DNA of 64,000 nucleotides from Lactococcus sp. dk101 (GTDB taxonomy: Bacteria > Bacillota > Bacilli > Lactobacillales > Streptococcaceae): NCBI RefSeq assembly GCF_009601055.1, contig NZ_WITI01000006.1, positions 48,277-112,276 on the forward strand, given 5' to 3'. The translations under genes were made by a program, and so were the position numbers. Under the pieces are notes generated by a model that was not told the DNA's origin, did not search any database, and worked only from the letters and a program-made list of their open reading frames with translations. This document shows, in pieces, positions 7,643 through 17,287 of the stretch (within the stretch, counting starts at the first letter, position 1; the number at the start of each line of letters is the position of its first letter).

Positions 7643-8934
7643 TAGCGTACAATCTCGATAATTTCTTTTGGATGAACTTGTTTGTCAGTAATGACAAGCG
7701 CTTCGTCAAATTCGGCAAGCAGGTCTTCAGTGATTGGGCGATTGCTATAAAGCGTTGCAATCAAATCGCCGACGGCCACTTGATCTCCAACTTTCTTTGC
7801 CAAATTGATGCCAGCTTCAAAATCAATTTGATCGGCTTTGGTTGCACGTCCAGCTCCTAATTTCATAGCGACAAGACCAATGCCCAAGGCTTTTTCTTCA
7901 GTAATGTAGCCTGCTTTTTCGGCGCGAATTTCCTGACGATAAGTCACATTCAAGTCCGCAGTCAAATGATCAAATGCCGTTGGATCCCCTTCTTGTGCCT
8001 CAACCATGGCAACAAATTTTTCGTATGCTGCACCGTTGTCCAAATGGGTCAAAATTTCGTCAATTGATTTTTCAAGCCCTGCAAGCGACAGCATCAGCTG
8101 AGCCAATTCAGCAATGAAATGGCGGAATTCTGTACTTCCTTTGCCATGCAAGGTATTGACTGCTTCAGTGATTTCATTACGGTTTCCAATCGCCAAGCCC
8201 AAAGGTTGACTCATGTTTGTAATGACAGCGACTGTTTCACGGCCGACAGATTTCCCTAAGTCCACCATTGTCCGTGCCAAAATGCGAGCATCTTCAACTG
8301 ATTTCATGAAGGCACCGTCACCAACTGTTACGTCAAGCAAAATCGCGTTTGAGCCAGCTGCTATTTTTTTACTCATGACTGAACTTGCAATCAAAGGAAT
8401 AATATCCACAGTTGCTGTCACATCACGCAAGGCATAAAGGAGTTTGTCAGCTTTGACAAGTTCATCTGACTGTCCAATGACAGCAATGCCAGTCGATTTG
8501 ACTTGGTCGATAAACCCGTCTTCCGTTTTTTCGATATTAAAGCCAGGAATAGACTCCAATTTGTCAAGCGTTCCGCCCGTGTGTCCAAGGCCACGCCCTG
8601 ACATTTTGGCAACGGGAACACCAAACGATGCTACAAGTGGTGCCAAAATCAAGGTTACTTTGTCACCAACGCCACCCGTTGAGTGTTTGTCCACTTTGAT
8701 GCCGTCAATTTCTGACAGGTCAAATTGTTTGCCTGAGGCAACCATTGCCATGGTCAAATAGGCCGTTTCTTCTGTGGTCATGCCTTTGAAATAAATGGCC
8801 ATTGCCAGTGCTGACATTTGATAATCAGGAACAGCACCTGTGACATAATTTTCGATAAACCAGTCGATTTCTTCTTTTGAAAATTGACCACCATCACGTT
8901 TTTTTTGAATGAGGTCAACCATTCTGTATGACAT
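7642..8934 (-). CDS. pdp: Pyrimidine-nucleoside phosphorylase
   Basis: A 430-residue thymidine/pyrimidine nucleoside phosphorylase, first gene of the salvage operon. It shows the N-terminal helical region, the phosphate-binding signature KHSTGGVGDK near residue 85, the family signature 'SGRGLGHTGGTLDKLE', the K(I/L)AAGS motif, and the C-terminal PYNP domain (GLGAGRATK, VGDQVAVGDLI). It phosphorolyses uridine, thymidine or deoxyuridine to base plus (deoxy)ribose-1-phosphate. ATG 8934 has AGGAGAAAT upstream. The symbol deoA is used for homologues specific to thymidine. Confidence 0.95.
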   Translation of the reverse strand: MSYRMVDLIQKKRDGGQFSKEEIDWFIENYVTGAVPDYQMSALAMAIYFKGMTTEETAYLTMAMVASGKQFDLSEIDGIKVDKHSTGGVGDKVTLILAPLVASFGVPVAKMSGRGLGHTGGTLDKLESIPGFNIEKTEDGFIDQVKSTGIAVIGQSDELVKADKLLYALRDVTATVDIIPLIASSVMSKKIAAGSNAILLDVTVGDGAFMKSVEDARILARTMVDLGKSVGRETVAVITNMSQPLGLAIGNRNEITEAVNTLHGKGSTEFRHFIAELAQLMLSLAGLEKSIDEILTHLDNGAAYEKFVAMVEAQEGDPTAFDHLTADLNVTYRQEIRAEKAGYITEEKALGIGLVAMKLGAGRATKADQIDFEAGINLAKKVGDQVAVGDLIATLYSNRPITEDLLAEFDEALVITDKQVHPKEIIEIVR

Positions 8935-8945
8935 AATTTCTCCTT

Positions 8946-9548
8946 TTAGTTAGTTTTATAAGACCGAAGAATAAAATATCCTTTGTCTTTTGCAATCACT
9001 TCGCAATTTCCAAAGACTTCTTGCATTTTCTTTTGGGCACTTGGTGCACCTTGCTTTTTCTGAATGACCACGGTCAAATGACCATTGACATTCAGATGTT
9101 GAAAGCTGCCTTCCAAAATGCCATGAACAACTGCTTTTCCTGCACGAATGGGCGGGTTACTGACGATAGAATCATAGCAGTCGCTCACTTCATCATACAT
9201 GTTTGATTTGAAAATTTTTGCGTGTTGAATGCCATTTTTTTGTGCATTTAAAGCCGTCAAGTCCAATGCTCGCGTGTTGACATCGACCATGGTCGAATCA
9301 AGCTCATATTTTTTTGAAAGTGTTAAACCTAATGTGCCATAGCCACAGCCAACATCAAGCAAACTTTTTGCCATTTCCGGCTCATAATTCTCTAATAAAA
9401 CGCGTGAGCCATAATCAATCGCTGATTTACTAAACACGCCAGCATCTGTTGTAAATGTCATGGAAAGCCCCAAAAGCTCCACGTTCATCTGATGCAAGTC
9501 GTGTCCCAAATCGCGATTATCTTCATAATACATATTTGTTTTAACCAT
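8946..9548 (-). CDS. RsmC-like class I SAM methyltransferase
   Basis: A 200-residue methyltransferase of the MTS/RsmC type. Motif I is DVGCGYGTLGL near residue 62, an acidic loop VDVN follows, and the catalytic NPPI motif is in SNPPIRAG near residue 131. The opening YYEDNRDLGHDL matches the short Gram-positive relatives, which lack the N-terminal half of E. coli RsmC. Methylation of 16S rRNA G1207 is likely but not proved by sequence. The upstream start region has only a weak ribosome binding site; ATG 9533 (MYYED) is an alternative. It lies 11 bases ahead of pdp. Confidence 0.88.
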   Translation of the reverse strand: MVKTNMYYEDNRDLGHDLHQMNVELLGLSMTFTTDAGVFSKSAIDYGSRVLLENYEPEMAKSLLDVGCGYGTLGLTLSKKYELDSTMVDVNTRALDLTALNAQKNGIQHAKIFKSNMYDEVSDCYDSIVSNPPIRAGKAVVHGILEGSFQHLNVNGHLTVVIQKKQGAPSAQKKMQEVFGNCEVIAKDKGYFILRSYKTN

Positions 9549-9635
9549 TAAGCTTATTTTAACATAAAATGTCCAAAAAAAGTTTAAAAAATCGTATGAA
9601 GAGGCTGATTTTTTTCAAAAATGTAAGCGGTCAGA

Positions 9636-11180
9636 TTATTTGACTGCTGTTTGTACTGCTCGTGAAACTTGATTGACCAGATTGAAATTGTACTGATTTT
9701 TTGTCATTACCACTAAGACATAGTGATGCGTGCCATATACAATGCCTGCATCATTTCTAACATCCCATAAAAAGCCGACTTTATCCGCAACAGTTTTTCC
9801 AGTTCCCTGTGGAATTCCAGACCGATAAATCTGCCCTTTCATTAGTGACAAAAGATAAGAAACGTTGGCATTTGAGGCATGACTGTAATAATAAGCAAGG
9901 ACTTTCCGCAAGTCATCAGGACTCGTTGTTGCCCGTCCTGATTGGGTACTAATGCCTTTATAGCCTACAGATTTCAGATATCTGTCCACATTTTGCTTGC
10001 CATATTTTGCCAAAATCCATTCCGAAAAGCCATTGCCTGAGTTATGTATCATGTCATAAAAGCCAGAACGTACATTTCCTGAAGCATAAGGATAAGCAGA
10101 ATTCCATGACAGTTGTTTGGTTTCCATCAAATAAAAAACATAACGCGCGATAAACAATTTGTATGTTGATGCGGAAGTTGTCAGTACTGACGGCGCTTTT
10201 CCGATTGTTTGTCCGCTTTGTAAATCATAATAATAAGCCCCTGTGATATTGCCATTAGAATTGAATATTTTTTGTACCAAACGCCCAATCTCAGACAGTT
10301 CTCGCAAATTTTGCATTGCTACACCAATCTGTTTTCCTGATGCCGCATCTGTTTGCGTTTGCAGATAAGTAATGCCCGAAACCGTGATTTTTTTCGTGAA
10401 TTTGATTTCTTGACCATTGGTCAGAGCTGCACCAACTCTATTTCCCGTTGCAGGATCAATTTTATAGATCAGGCTACGATTGACCTGCAAAAAGCGAGTG
10501 CCTTGCATGGCTGTGAAAGTAAGTGCGGTCAAATCACTACGTAAAAGTCCGCGTTTCAGTCCAGCCTTTGCATCCGCTTCAGTCCGATAATAGACCTGCC
10601 CTTTTAAAGCAAACTGATCAACAAATCTGAGCTGCTGACCTTTGGTAAATGTAGTGGTCAATGCCTGTCCCGAATTGAGATTGTATTTTTTTACCGTGGC
10701 TGATTTTACGGCGAACCACTTTTTCTGACCAATAGAAGTGAACGTCAGCTCTTGCAAATTGGAACTCGGAATGGCATAAGCTCTGTCCAATGCTTGATCT
10801 GAAGCAATGCGGAAATATGATGTGCCATTAATCAGAATTTTATCCACGATAAAAAATTCTTGATTGGCTTTATAAGTTTCTGTTGTTGCTGTTTGACTGT
10901 TCAAGTCAATCAGCTGTCCCGCACTTTTAGTTTTAAAGTAGCGTGCTTCAAGGAGCGGTGTAAAGGTCAACTGTGGCACTTCAGACTCAACCGGAGGCGC
11001 TGGGGTCGCTGTATCATCTGAGCTGGTTGTTGTTTGAGCTGGTTCTGCCTGACTGCTTTGCCCATCTGCTTCTTTAGTTCCTGATGAAGCTGATGTAGTC
11101 AAACTCGAATTACTTGAGCTTGAACTTGAAGAACTACTGCTCGTGTCAGCGCTGACAGGGTTGACACTGAGCAAAAGCAA
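9636..11180 (-). CDS. Secreted serine hydrolase (beta-lactamase-like) with three LTFT repeats; signal-peptide frame broken
   Basis: The open frame gives 514 residues: a Ser/Thr-rich linker, three tandem modules of about 70 residues that each begin LTFT (around residues 69, 143 and 220), and a beta-lactamase-like domain with the SxxK nucleophile in STYK near residue 340, HNSGNG as the SxN-like motif and KVGF as the KxG motif. Such proteins are class-A-like cell wall hydrolases or PBP-like proteins of unknown substrate. The frame lacks a proper start: its apparent TTG falls inside a signal peptide. The real start is probably ATG 11215 (GGAG upstream), but the A6 run after it leads to a stop after four codons; A7 would restore KKRLVTGAFISLLLLS..VSA. 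Confidence 0.8.
   Translation of the reverse strand: MLLLSVNPVSADTSSSSSSSSSSNSSLTTSASSGTKEADGQSSQAEPAQTTTSSDDTATPAPPVESEVPQLTFTPLLEARYFKTKSAGQLIDLNSQTATTETYKANQEFFIVDKILINGTSYFRIASDQALDRAYAIPSSNLQELTFTSIGQKKWFAVKSATVKKYNLNSGQALTTTFTKGQQLRFVDQFALKGQVYYRTEADAKAGLKRGLLRSDLTALTFTAMQGTRFLQVNRSLIYKIDPATGNRVGAALTNGQEIKFTKKITVSGITYLQTQTDAASGKQIGVAMQNLRELSEIGRLVQKIFNSNGNITGAYYYDLQSGQTIGKAPSVLTTSASTYKLFIARYVFYLMETKQLSWNSAYPYASGNVRSGFYDMIHNSGNGFSEWILAKYGKQNVDRYLKSVGYKGISTQSGRATTSPDDLRKVLAYYYSHASNANVSYLLSLMKGQIYRSGIPQGTGKTVADKVGFLWDVRNDAGIVYGTHHYVLVVMTKNQYNFNLVNQVSRAVQTAVK
11144..11157. repeat. Iterated palindrome copy 2
   Basis: TGTCAGCGCTGACA, at the signal-peptidase region of the serine hydrolase (codons for VSAD). 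Confidence 0.75.
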
Positions 11181-11381
11181 AGATATGAAAGCTCCCGTTA
11201 CTAATCTTTTTTCATTTTTTTCTCCATTTATTCCAATAATTTGTTATCATTATAGCACATTTGCTTTCTTTTGTAAGTGCTGACAAGGTAAAAATACGTA
11301 AGCGCTTTGGCTTTGATGTTCAAACGGTGGAGACCAACTTTTAATCGGCTAAAAAAATTTAGTTTGTGATAGAATAGAGGC

Positions 11382-12302
11382 ATGAATGAATTCACTAATT
11401 TTGACGAAATAAGCCGTGAAAAATGGCAAAATTTGTATAAAACGTCGATTGCGCCGCTGACAAAAGAGGAATTAGAAAGTATCCGCTCCTTAAACGATGA
11501 AATCTCACTACAAGATGTTCAAGATGTCTATTTACCATTGGTTCATCTGGTTCGATTGTACAAAAAAAATCTGGAAGATATGAGTTTTTCAAAGGGTTTA
11601 TTCTTGCAGAAAATTGTCAAAACACCGCCATTGATTATTGGAATTTCTGGCTCTGTTGCTGTCGGAAAATCAACCACGGCGCGACTTGTGCAACTTCTGC
11701 TGTCACGTGCCTTTAAAAAGCTTTCTGTTGAGCTTGTCACCACTGACGGTTTTCTCTTTCCAAACCAGTATTTGATTGAGCAGCAAATGCTGGACCGAAA
11801 AGGCTTCCCGGAAAGTTATGACATGGAACGCTTGCTTGAATTTCTTTACCAAATCAAAAATGGCGAAGATTGTCAGGTTCCGATTTATTCACATGAAATT
11901 TATGATATTTTACCCGACCAAATGCAAAGCATTGTCAATCCTGACATTCTGATTGTCGAAGGGATCAATGTCCTTCAAAGTCCGCAAAATCAAATGCTTT
12001 ATGTCAGTGATTTTTATGATTTCTCCATTTATGTGGATGCAGATGAAGAATTGATTGAGAAATGGTACTTGGAACGCTTTGACAGCCTTTTAAAACTGGC
12101 CGAAAAAGATGAGACCAACTATTATCACCAATTTACCAAACTCCCTTATCATGAGGTTGAAAATTTGGCAAGAGATACTTGGGTCAAAGTCAATCGTGTC
12201 AATCTTCATCAGTATATTGAGCCGACCAAAAGTCGCGCCGAAATCATCTTGCACAAAACTGACAATCATCATATTGATAAAATTTTTCTTAAGAAATTTT
12301 AA
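11382..12302 (+). CDS. coaA: Pantothenate kinase, type I
   Basis: A 306-residue CoaA that phosphorylates pantothenate, the first committed step to coenzyme A. Signature: P-loop GSVAVGKST near residues 92-100, [10 protein letters not shown], the 'KGFPESYD' motif, and the C-terminal IVEGINVLQ plus RAEIILHK. Length and order fit bacterial type I kinases. It is transcribed away from the serine hydrolase; a plausible -10 TAGAAT lies just before ATG 11382, with AGAGG as ribosome binding site. Confidence 0.96.
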   Translation: MNEFTNFDEISREKWQNLYKTSIAPLTKEELESIRSLNDEISLQDVQDVYLPLVHLVRLYKKNLEDMSFSKGLFLQKIVKTPPLIIGISGSVAVGKSTTARLVQLLLSRAFKKLSVELVTTDGFLFPNQYLIEQQMLDRKGFPESYDMERLLEFLYQIKNGEDCQVPIYSHEIYDILPDQMQSIVNPDILIVEGINVLQSPQNQMLYVSDFYDFSIYVDADEELIEKWYLERFDSLLKLAEKDETNYYHQFTKLPYHEVENLARDTWVKVNRVNLHQYIEPTKSRAEIILHKTDNHHIDKIFLKKF

Positions 12303-12339
12303 TGTCAGCACTTACAGTCATTATCAAAGAATAAAATTC

Positions 12340-12369
12340 AAAGCACTGACCTCCAATCAAGTGCTTTTC
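12340..12369 (+). terminator. Terminator after coaA
   Basis: Seven-base stem AAAGCAC / GTGCTTT with a 14-base loop followed by TTTT. Confidence 0.6.
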
Positions 12370-12456
12370 GTGCTTTTATGGTAAAATAAAAGAAGCTAAT
12401 TTTTAACAAAAAATGATGCCTGACATGATTTTTTGTATTTTTTTATGGAGGTTCCC

Positions 12457-13998
12457 TTGTTAGATCACAAACTAGAAACCATTATCGTTCTAGATTACGG
12501 TTCACAATACAACCAGTTGATTTCTCGTCGCATTCGTGAAATTGGTGTTTTCTCTGAACTCAAGAGCCACAAGATTACGGCTGCTGAAGTTCGTGAAATC
12601 GCGCCTGTCGGAATTATTCTTTCTGGTGGCCCAAATTCAGTTTACGATGAAGGCTCATTTGATATTGACCCCGAAATCTTTGAACTTGGTCTTCCCATTC
12701 TTGGGATTTGCTACGGTATGCAACTCATGAGTTATAAACTCGGCGGAAACGTTGAAGCTGCGAGCGACCGTGAATATGGTAAAGCCATGATTGAATTGCA
12801 GACAGAATCAAAACTTTTTGCTGGCACACCAAGCCCACAACAAGTTTTAATGAGTCACGGCGATAAAGTCACTGCTATTCCTGAAGGTTTTGAAATTGTT
12901 GCCACAAGTCCAAACAGCCCTTATGCTGCTGTTGAAGACAAAGCACGTCAATTTTACGGCATTCAATTCCACCCTGAAGTCCGTCATTCCATTTACGGAA
13001 ACGACCTTTTGCGTAACTTTGCATTGAACATTTGTGGTGCTAAAGGCGATTGGTCAATGAAGAACTTCATCGAAATGCAAATCGAAGCCATTCGCGCTAA
13101 AGTTGGGGACAAAAAAGTCTTGCTTGGTCTTTCAGGTGGTGTTGATTCTTCTGTTGTTGGTGTCCTTTTGCAAAAAGCAATCGGGGATCAATTAACTTCT
13201 ATCTTCGTTGACCACGGTTTCTTGCGTAAAGGTGAAGCTGATCAAGTCATGAAAACTCTCGGTGGAAAATTTGGACTCAACATTATTAAAGTTGACGCTC
13301 AAAAACGCTTCATGGACAAACTTGAAGGTCTTTCAGACCCTGAAACAAAACGTAAAATTATCGGTAACGAATTCGTTTATGTCTTTGATGATGAAGCAAC
13401 AAAATTGAACGGTATTGAATTCCTTGCACAAGGAACACTTTATACTGACGTTATCGAGTCTGGAACTGATACTGCGCAAACCATCAAATCTCATCACAAT
13501 GTTGGTGGCTTGCCTGAAGATATGCAATTCCAACTTATCGAACCTTTAAACACTTTGTTTAAAGATGAAGTTCGTGCTTTGGGAACTCAACTCGGTATGC
13601 CTGACGAAATCGTTTGGCGCCAACCATTCCCTGGTCCTGGTCTTGCCATTCGTGTCCTTGGTGATTTGACAGAAGAAAAACTGGAAACAGTTCGTGAATC
13701 TGACGCAATCTTGCGTGAAGAAATCGCTAAAGCTGGTCTTGAACGTGATGTATGGCAATATTTCACTGTCAATACTGACGTTCGTTCAGTTGGTGTTATG
13801 GGTGATGGTCGTACTTATGACTATACAATCGCCATTCGTGCCATTACTTCTATCGATGGAATGACTGCTGACTTTGCACGTTTGCCATGGGATATTCTTC
13901 AAAAGATTTCCGTTCGTATCGTCAATGAGGTGGACCACGTCAACCGTATCGTGTACGATATTACGAGTAAACCACCTGCTACTGTTGAGTGGCAATAA
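12457..13998 (+). CDS. guaA: GMP synthase (glutamine-hydrolysing)
   Basis: A 513-residue GuaA. N-terminal class I amidotransferase: oxyanion SGGPNSVY, nucleophile GICYGMQ, and FHPEV at the end of the triad. ATP pyrophosphatase domain: [18 protein letters not shown]-terminal dimerisation domain ends in KPPATVEWQ, the near-universal GuaA terminus. The start is TTG 12457: GGAGG lies 5 nt upstream, and the upstream ATG is itself fused to that site. It converts XMP to GMP. No purine riboswitch was seen in the short leader, but a TAAAAT -10-like box lies near 12380. Confidence 0.97.
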   Translation: MLDHKLETIIVLDYGSQYNQLISRRIREIGVFSELKSHKITAAEVREIAPVGIILSGGPNSVYDEGSFDIDPEIFELGLPILGICYGMQLMSYKLGGNVEAASDREYGKAMIELQTESKLFAGTPSPQQVLMSHGDKVTAIPEGFEIVATSPNSPYAAVEDKARQFYGIQFHPEVRHSIYGNDLLRNFALNICGAKGDWSMKNFIEMQIEAIRAKVGDKKVLLGLSGGVDSSVVGVLLQKAIGDQLTSIFVDHGFLRKGEADQVMKTLGGKFGLNIIKVDAQKRFMDKLEGLSDPETKRKIIGNEFVYVFDDEATKLNGIEFLAQGTLYTDVIESGTDTAQTIKSHHNVGGLPEDMQFQLIEPLNTLFKDEVRALGTQLGMPDEIVWRQPFPGPGLAIRVLGDLTEEKLETVRESDAILREEIAKAGLERDVWQYFTVNTDVRSVGVMGDGRTYDYTIAIRAITSIDGMTADFARLPWDILQKISVRIVNEVDHVNRIVYDITSKPPATVEWQ

Positions 13999-14011
13999 GA
14001 TAATATGCAAT

Positions 14012-14045
14012 AAAAAAGGAACATGTTTTTACACGTTCTTTTTCT
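14012..14045. terminator. Bidirectional terminator between guaA and the nuclease gene
   Basis: AAAAAGGAACATG pairs imperfectly with CACGTTCTTTTT; runs of A and T flank the stem on both strands, so it can serve both converging genes. Confidence 0.65.
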
Positions 14046-14056
14046 TTTCTTTTATT

Positions 14057-15301
14057 TTATTTTACTGTCCCAACTCCTGTGGCATAATTGATGGCAACGC
14101 CAGGTTGGACGTTTGGAATAAAGACATTGATGTTAACTTTGCTGTCACTCGATACCGCTTGTATCCAGTTGCCTGACGGTACTTTATTTGCTCCGTCATA
14201 GAGTGGAGTAACCGAGTAAGCGATTTTGACAGATGCATTATTTGTTTCGTCAGCTCTGACAAGCCCTTCAAAATAATTTTGTCCGTAACCGACGGTGCCA
14301 AATTGACCGCCGTCAGCTTGATTTGCCCATGAGGTCTGACAGGTTACATTGTAGGGATTATAAGCTGTTGCAGCAAAATGTGGATTGGAAAGACTTGCAT
14401 TAGAGTATTGGGCAGGATTTTTGTCAGCGCTGACAGATGACCAGCCAGCCACCAAAACATCACCAATCGAGTGTCCACGATTGTAAAGATAATTGCCGTA
14501 TTTTGGTGCAGTTAATTTCATCTGGGCATAGCCTGCAGGTTTCCAAGTACTCGTGTAAGTATCTCTGACGGCGTGCATGGCATGAATTAAGACAGCCGTT
14601 GAGCCACTTAACTGACCCAATCCATTCAGGTGTCCACCTTTAATAAATGCTGCTGTAGTCGCCGTTGGCTTTGTCAAAGTTGCCTTATCGCCATTGATAT
14701 AAAAAGAACCTTGGTTGTCATAGCTGATCGTGGCTGAGCCAAAATTTTTCTTGATTGCAGCACTTAAAACAGACTGCGCAAGACTTTGAGTCGGCATTGG
14801 ATCAGACGGTTTTCCATAGCTGATCGCTGTCGAATTCAGCAAAGCCGTACTGGCACTCGCTGTCTGTATGCCACTTGCAAAATTGCTCAAAGGACTGGTA
14901 AAACTTTGATAGAGCAAACTTCCACTCGTAAATAAACCCACCAAACTAAAAGCGACCGCATGCATTAAATAACGACTTTTACTTCTGACCAGTCCAATCA
15001 AGAGGGCAACCAGCCCAATCATAAAAGCAATCGGAAGTGCAACAGCCGGGCGCAGCCAAGCGGGACTATAGGCGGATAAACTTTGAAGTTGCTCAGGCAA
15101 GAAAAAGCTTGTCAAAAGACTGGCGGCTGCGAGTGTTAGGGCAAGTCCGTACAATAAATGCTGCAGCTTCTTCACTTTTTTTGCCCGTCTAAATAAAGCA
15201 AACGTAATCAACAAACCGACCAATAAAATCAATGTTGTCAGTGCTGACAGATGCAAACTGTCAATGCCCCGACGCAGTAAAAATCCCAAAAAATAATTCA
15301 T
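14057..15301 (-). CDS. Membrane-anchored DNA/RNA non-specific endonuclease
   Basis: A 414-residue protein with four to five membrane helices in the first 130 residues, a Ser/Thr-rich linker, then a nuclease domain of the EndA/Spd1 type: YNRGHSIGD carries the catalytic histidine motif (RGH) near residue 290, GQNYFEGLV and a C-terminal SDSKVNINVFIPNVQPG strand. ATG 15301 has AAGGAAA upstream; the longer frame is unsupported. Streptococcal relatives act as secreted or membrane nucleases in DNA uptake or degradation. The polytopic N-terminus differs from EndA, which has a single anchor. Three copies of the iterated palindrome lie in this one gene. Confidence 0.82.
   Translation of the reverse strand: MNYFLGFLLRRGIDSLHLSALTTLILLVGLLITFALFRRAKKVKKLQHLLYGLALTLAAASLLTSFFLPEQLQSLSAYSPAWLRPAVALPIAFMIGLVALLIGLVRSKSRYLMHAVAFSLVGLFTSGSLLYQSFTSPLSNFASGIQTASASTALLNSTAISYGKPSDPMPTQSLAQSVLSAAIKKNFGSATISYDNQGSFYINGDKATLTKPTATTAAFIKGGHLNGLGQLSGSTAVLIHAMHAVRDTYTSTWKPAGYAQMKLTAPKYGNYLYNRGHSIGDVLVAGWSSVSADKNPAQYSNASLSNPHFAATAYNPYNVTCQTSWANQADGGQFGTVGYGQNYFEGLVRADETNNASVKIAYSVTPLYDGANKVPSGNWIQAVSSDSKVNINVFIPNVQPGVAINYATGVGTVK
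14248..14261. repeat. Iterated palindrome copy 3
   Basis: CGTCAGCTCTGACA, inside the nuclease gene. Confidence 0.65.
14422..14435. repeat. Iterated palindrome copy 4
   Basis: TGTCAGCGCTGACA, inside the nuclease gene. Confidence 0.75.
15236..15249. repeat. Iterated palindrome copy 5
   Basis: TGTCAGTGCTGACA, near the start of the nuclease gene (codons for LSALTT). Confidence 0.7.
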
Positions 15302-15397
15302 TTTCCTTAACCTTTGTATTCTATAGATTGATATTATTTTACCAAATTTTAAGGAAAAAGAGGTGTTTGAAAAACGAAAAAAAACGCCCACGCGTTT

Positions 15398-15868
15398 TTA
15401 ATTGGTTTTGAATTTTTTCACAATAATTTTGCCAATCAGTAAAAAAGCAAGAATGACAATAACGGCAGTAATCAAAAGACCAATGGAACCTTTAACAATC
15501 GAATTAAATAAAGACAAACCGCCAAAGGCATAAACAAAGGCCCAAACCACATAACCTGGCAATGCAGCCAGCGTGTATTTCAGCCATTTCCAATCCAAAA
15601 GTCCTGCGCCAAGCTGGACAACAGACTGAAGGCCAACGGTTAAAAAGCTCAGAGGAATAATCGGCCAGCCGTATTTCTTGAGAATCAGCATACCCATCTT
15701 ATCCTCACTATCGACTTTTTTCTTGCCCCAATTTGTCTTGATAATGCCGCGATGTGCAAATTTTCCAATCCAAAATGTCGTTTGCGCGCGGCAAAAAACG
15801 CCTGCAAACATAAACAAAGTCGCTTGCCACAAGGGAAGTTCTGATACCCAGTTGATAATACTATTCAT
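15398..15868 (-). CDS. VTT-domain (DedA-like) membrane protein
   Basis: A 156-residue membrane protein with features of the DedA/SNARE-associated family: an N-terminal hydrophobic hairpin, 'FWIGKFAHRGI', a long helix pair with PGYVVWAF near residue 110, and a C-terminal TM ending in basic residues. It is shorter than typical DedA proteins (about 200), so it may be a minimal member. DedA proteins are implicated in lipid carrier recycling; the substrate here is unknown. It ends about 95 bases before the nuclease start and may share its transcript. Confidence 0.65.
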   Translation of the reverse strand: MNSIINWVSELPLWQATLFMFAGVFCRAQTTFWIGKFAHRGIIKTNWGKKKVDSEDKMGMLILKKYGWPIIPLSFLTVGLQSVVQLGAGLLDWKWLKYTLAALPGYVVWAFVYAFGGLSLFNSIVKGSIGLLITAVIVILAFLLIGKIIVKKFKTN

Positions 15869-16087
15869 CGTGTTACTCCTAATATCTTACATTTATCATT
15901 ACAATAGTCCTATTTTAACACAAAAAATGCTAATTCATGACATTTTATGATTTATTTCACAAATTCATCACTTCATCTCCTGTAACATTTCTAAATGTAT
16001 CCGATTTCAATTCCGTAAAATTGTGTTATACTATATAAATGAAATTCAATCGTGGATTTTAGCTATATTATAATAGGGGGAAATAAA

Positions 16088-16357
16088 ATGGCTTATCAAA
16101 TTACAGGAATTCATGTCAGTACTGACACATTAACTCACAAGGAAATCATCACCAAAGTCCAACTTTCTGACGGAACAACGGAGTCCGTTGAGCAAGTTAT
16201 TCGTTACTTAGATTCAAATTATGACTATTTCTACGCGACAAAAAATGGCAAGCAAGAAAGGTTACAAGCCATTCATGACTCGATTTTGGAGACACACCTT
16301 CAAACTAAAAATTGTAATAAACAGCAGGATTCTATGTTTGAACTTCCACGATTTTAA
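16088..16357 (+). CDS. DUF3892 small protein
   Basis: An 89-residue protein. YQITGIHVSTD at the start, then a lysine/threonine-rich strand pattern and 'SNYDYFYATKNGKQERLQAI' split over the middle fit DUF3892, a small family of unknown function. ATG 16088 is preceded by AGGGGGAAATAAA; the longer frame upstream is not supported. Monocistronic, with a TTGTGTTATACT-like promoter around 16020-16035 and a terminator shared with the convergent scrK. Confidence 0.8.
   Translation: MAYQITGIHVSTDTLTHKEIITKVQLSDGTTESVEQVIRYLDSNYDYFYATKNGKQERLQAIHDSILETHLQTKNCNKQQDSMFELPRF
16114..16127. repeat. Iterated palindrome copy 6
   Basis: TGTCAGTACTGACA, inside the DUF3892 gene (codons for VSTDT). Confidence 0.7.
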
Positions 16358-16378
16358 ATAAATCAACAACTTCTTTTC

Positions 16379-16392
16379 TGTCAGCTCTGACA
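16379..16392. repeat. Iterated palindrome copy 7
   Basis: TGTCAGCTCTGACA, intergenic, 10 bases ahead of the terminator. Confidence 0.7.
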
Positions 16393-16401
16393 GAAGCTAA
16401 T

Positions 16402-16425
16402 AAAAAAGTCCTTTCGGACTTTTTT
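16402..16425. terminator. Bidirectional terminator
   Basis: AAAAAAGTCC, loop TTTC, GGACTTTTTT; serves the DUF3892 gene and the convergent fructokinase. Confidence 0.85.
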
Positions 16426-17284
16426 ATTTTAATTCATTTTTTGCAAGTCTAAAATTCCCAACCGTTGCAGAACCATTATCCGCAATCACTGGTAAAACCA
16501 AATATTCTTCAACAGTCGTAGGCAAAGCCACGTAGGCATTTAAAAGTTTGACAAACTCCTTTTGCACACGCGCAAGCATGCCTTCTTTTGCCATGACACC
16601 ACCGCCAAATACAATTTTTGCAGGCGCCAAAGTCAAGGTGGCATTCATTGCCGCTTGAGCAATATAATAAGCTTGAATATCCCAAACAGGATGATCGGCA
16701 GGCAAATCCTCACCAGTAATGCCCGTTCGTGCTTTCACAGAAGGCCCCGCCGCAAGTCCTTCCAAACAATCTTGATGATAAGGACACACCCCTGCAAAAT
16801 CCAAATCTTGCGCATGACGTTTAACCAGTTGATGTCCCATTTCAGCATGCGAAACACCACCGATAAAATGTCCCTCTTGAACGGCACCACCGCCAATTCC
16901 TGTACCGATTGTAAAATAAACCAAACTGCTTTCGTTAGTTGCCATCATTTCACCATAAGCTGACGCATTGACATCTGTCGTAAATGCCATCGAAATTTGG
17001 AGCGCCATTTTTAATTGACCTAACAAATCAACGTTTTTCCAGCCCACCTTTGGCGTACTAGTAATGAAGCCGTAAGTTTCATGCTTCTTGTTAATGTCAA
17101 TCGGCCCAAAAGAGCCAATCCCGAGGGCATCGACTGGATTTTCTTTAAAAAAGGCAATCGTTTTTTGAATGGTTTCGTCTGGACTTGTGGTTGGAATTTG
17201 AACCCGTTTGACACATTCAAATTTTTCATTCCCAACTGCCAGCACAAATTTTGTTCCGCCTGCTTCAATACTTCCTAATTTCAT
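16424..17284 (-). CDS. scrK: Fructokinase, ROK family
   Basis: A 286-residue ROK sugar kinase. It has the phosphate loop EAGGTKFVLA, DVNASAYGE, GTGIGGG, and the ROK zinc site H-x(n)-CPYHQDC that is typical of fructokinases and related enzymes, then FGGGVM near the C-terminus. It phosphorylates fructose (or related hexoses) to the 6-phosphate. It follows the second ROK kinase by only 3 bases, so the two form an operon without a transporter. Confidence 0.9.
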   Translation of the reverse strand: MKLGSIEAGGTKFVLAVGNEKFECVKRVQIPTTSPDETIQKTIAFFKENPVDALGIGSFGPIDINKKHETYGFITSTPKVGWKNVDLLGQLKMALQISMAFTTDVNASAYGEMMATNESSLVYFTIGTGIGGGAVQEGHFIGGVSHAEMGHQLVKRHAQDLDFAGVCPYHQDCLEGLAAGPSVKARTGITGEDLPADHPVWDIQAYYIAQAAMNATLTLAPAKIVFGGGVMAKEGMLARVQKEFVKLLNAYVALPTTVEEYLVLPVIADNGSATVGNFRLAKNELK

Positions 17285-17287
17285 CTG

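Noticed and set aside
12303..12456. Purine riboswitch upstream of guaA
   Set aside because: The leader is too short after the terminator and shows no purine-aptamer core pattern.
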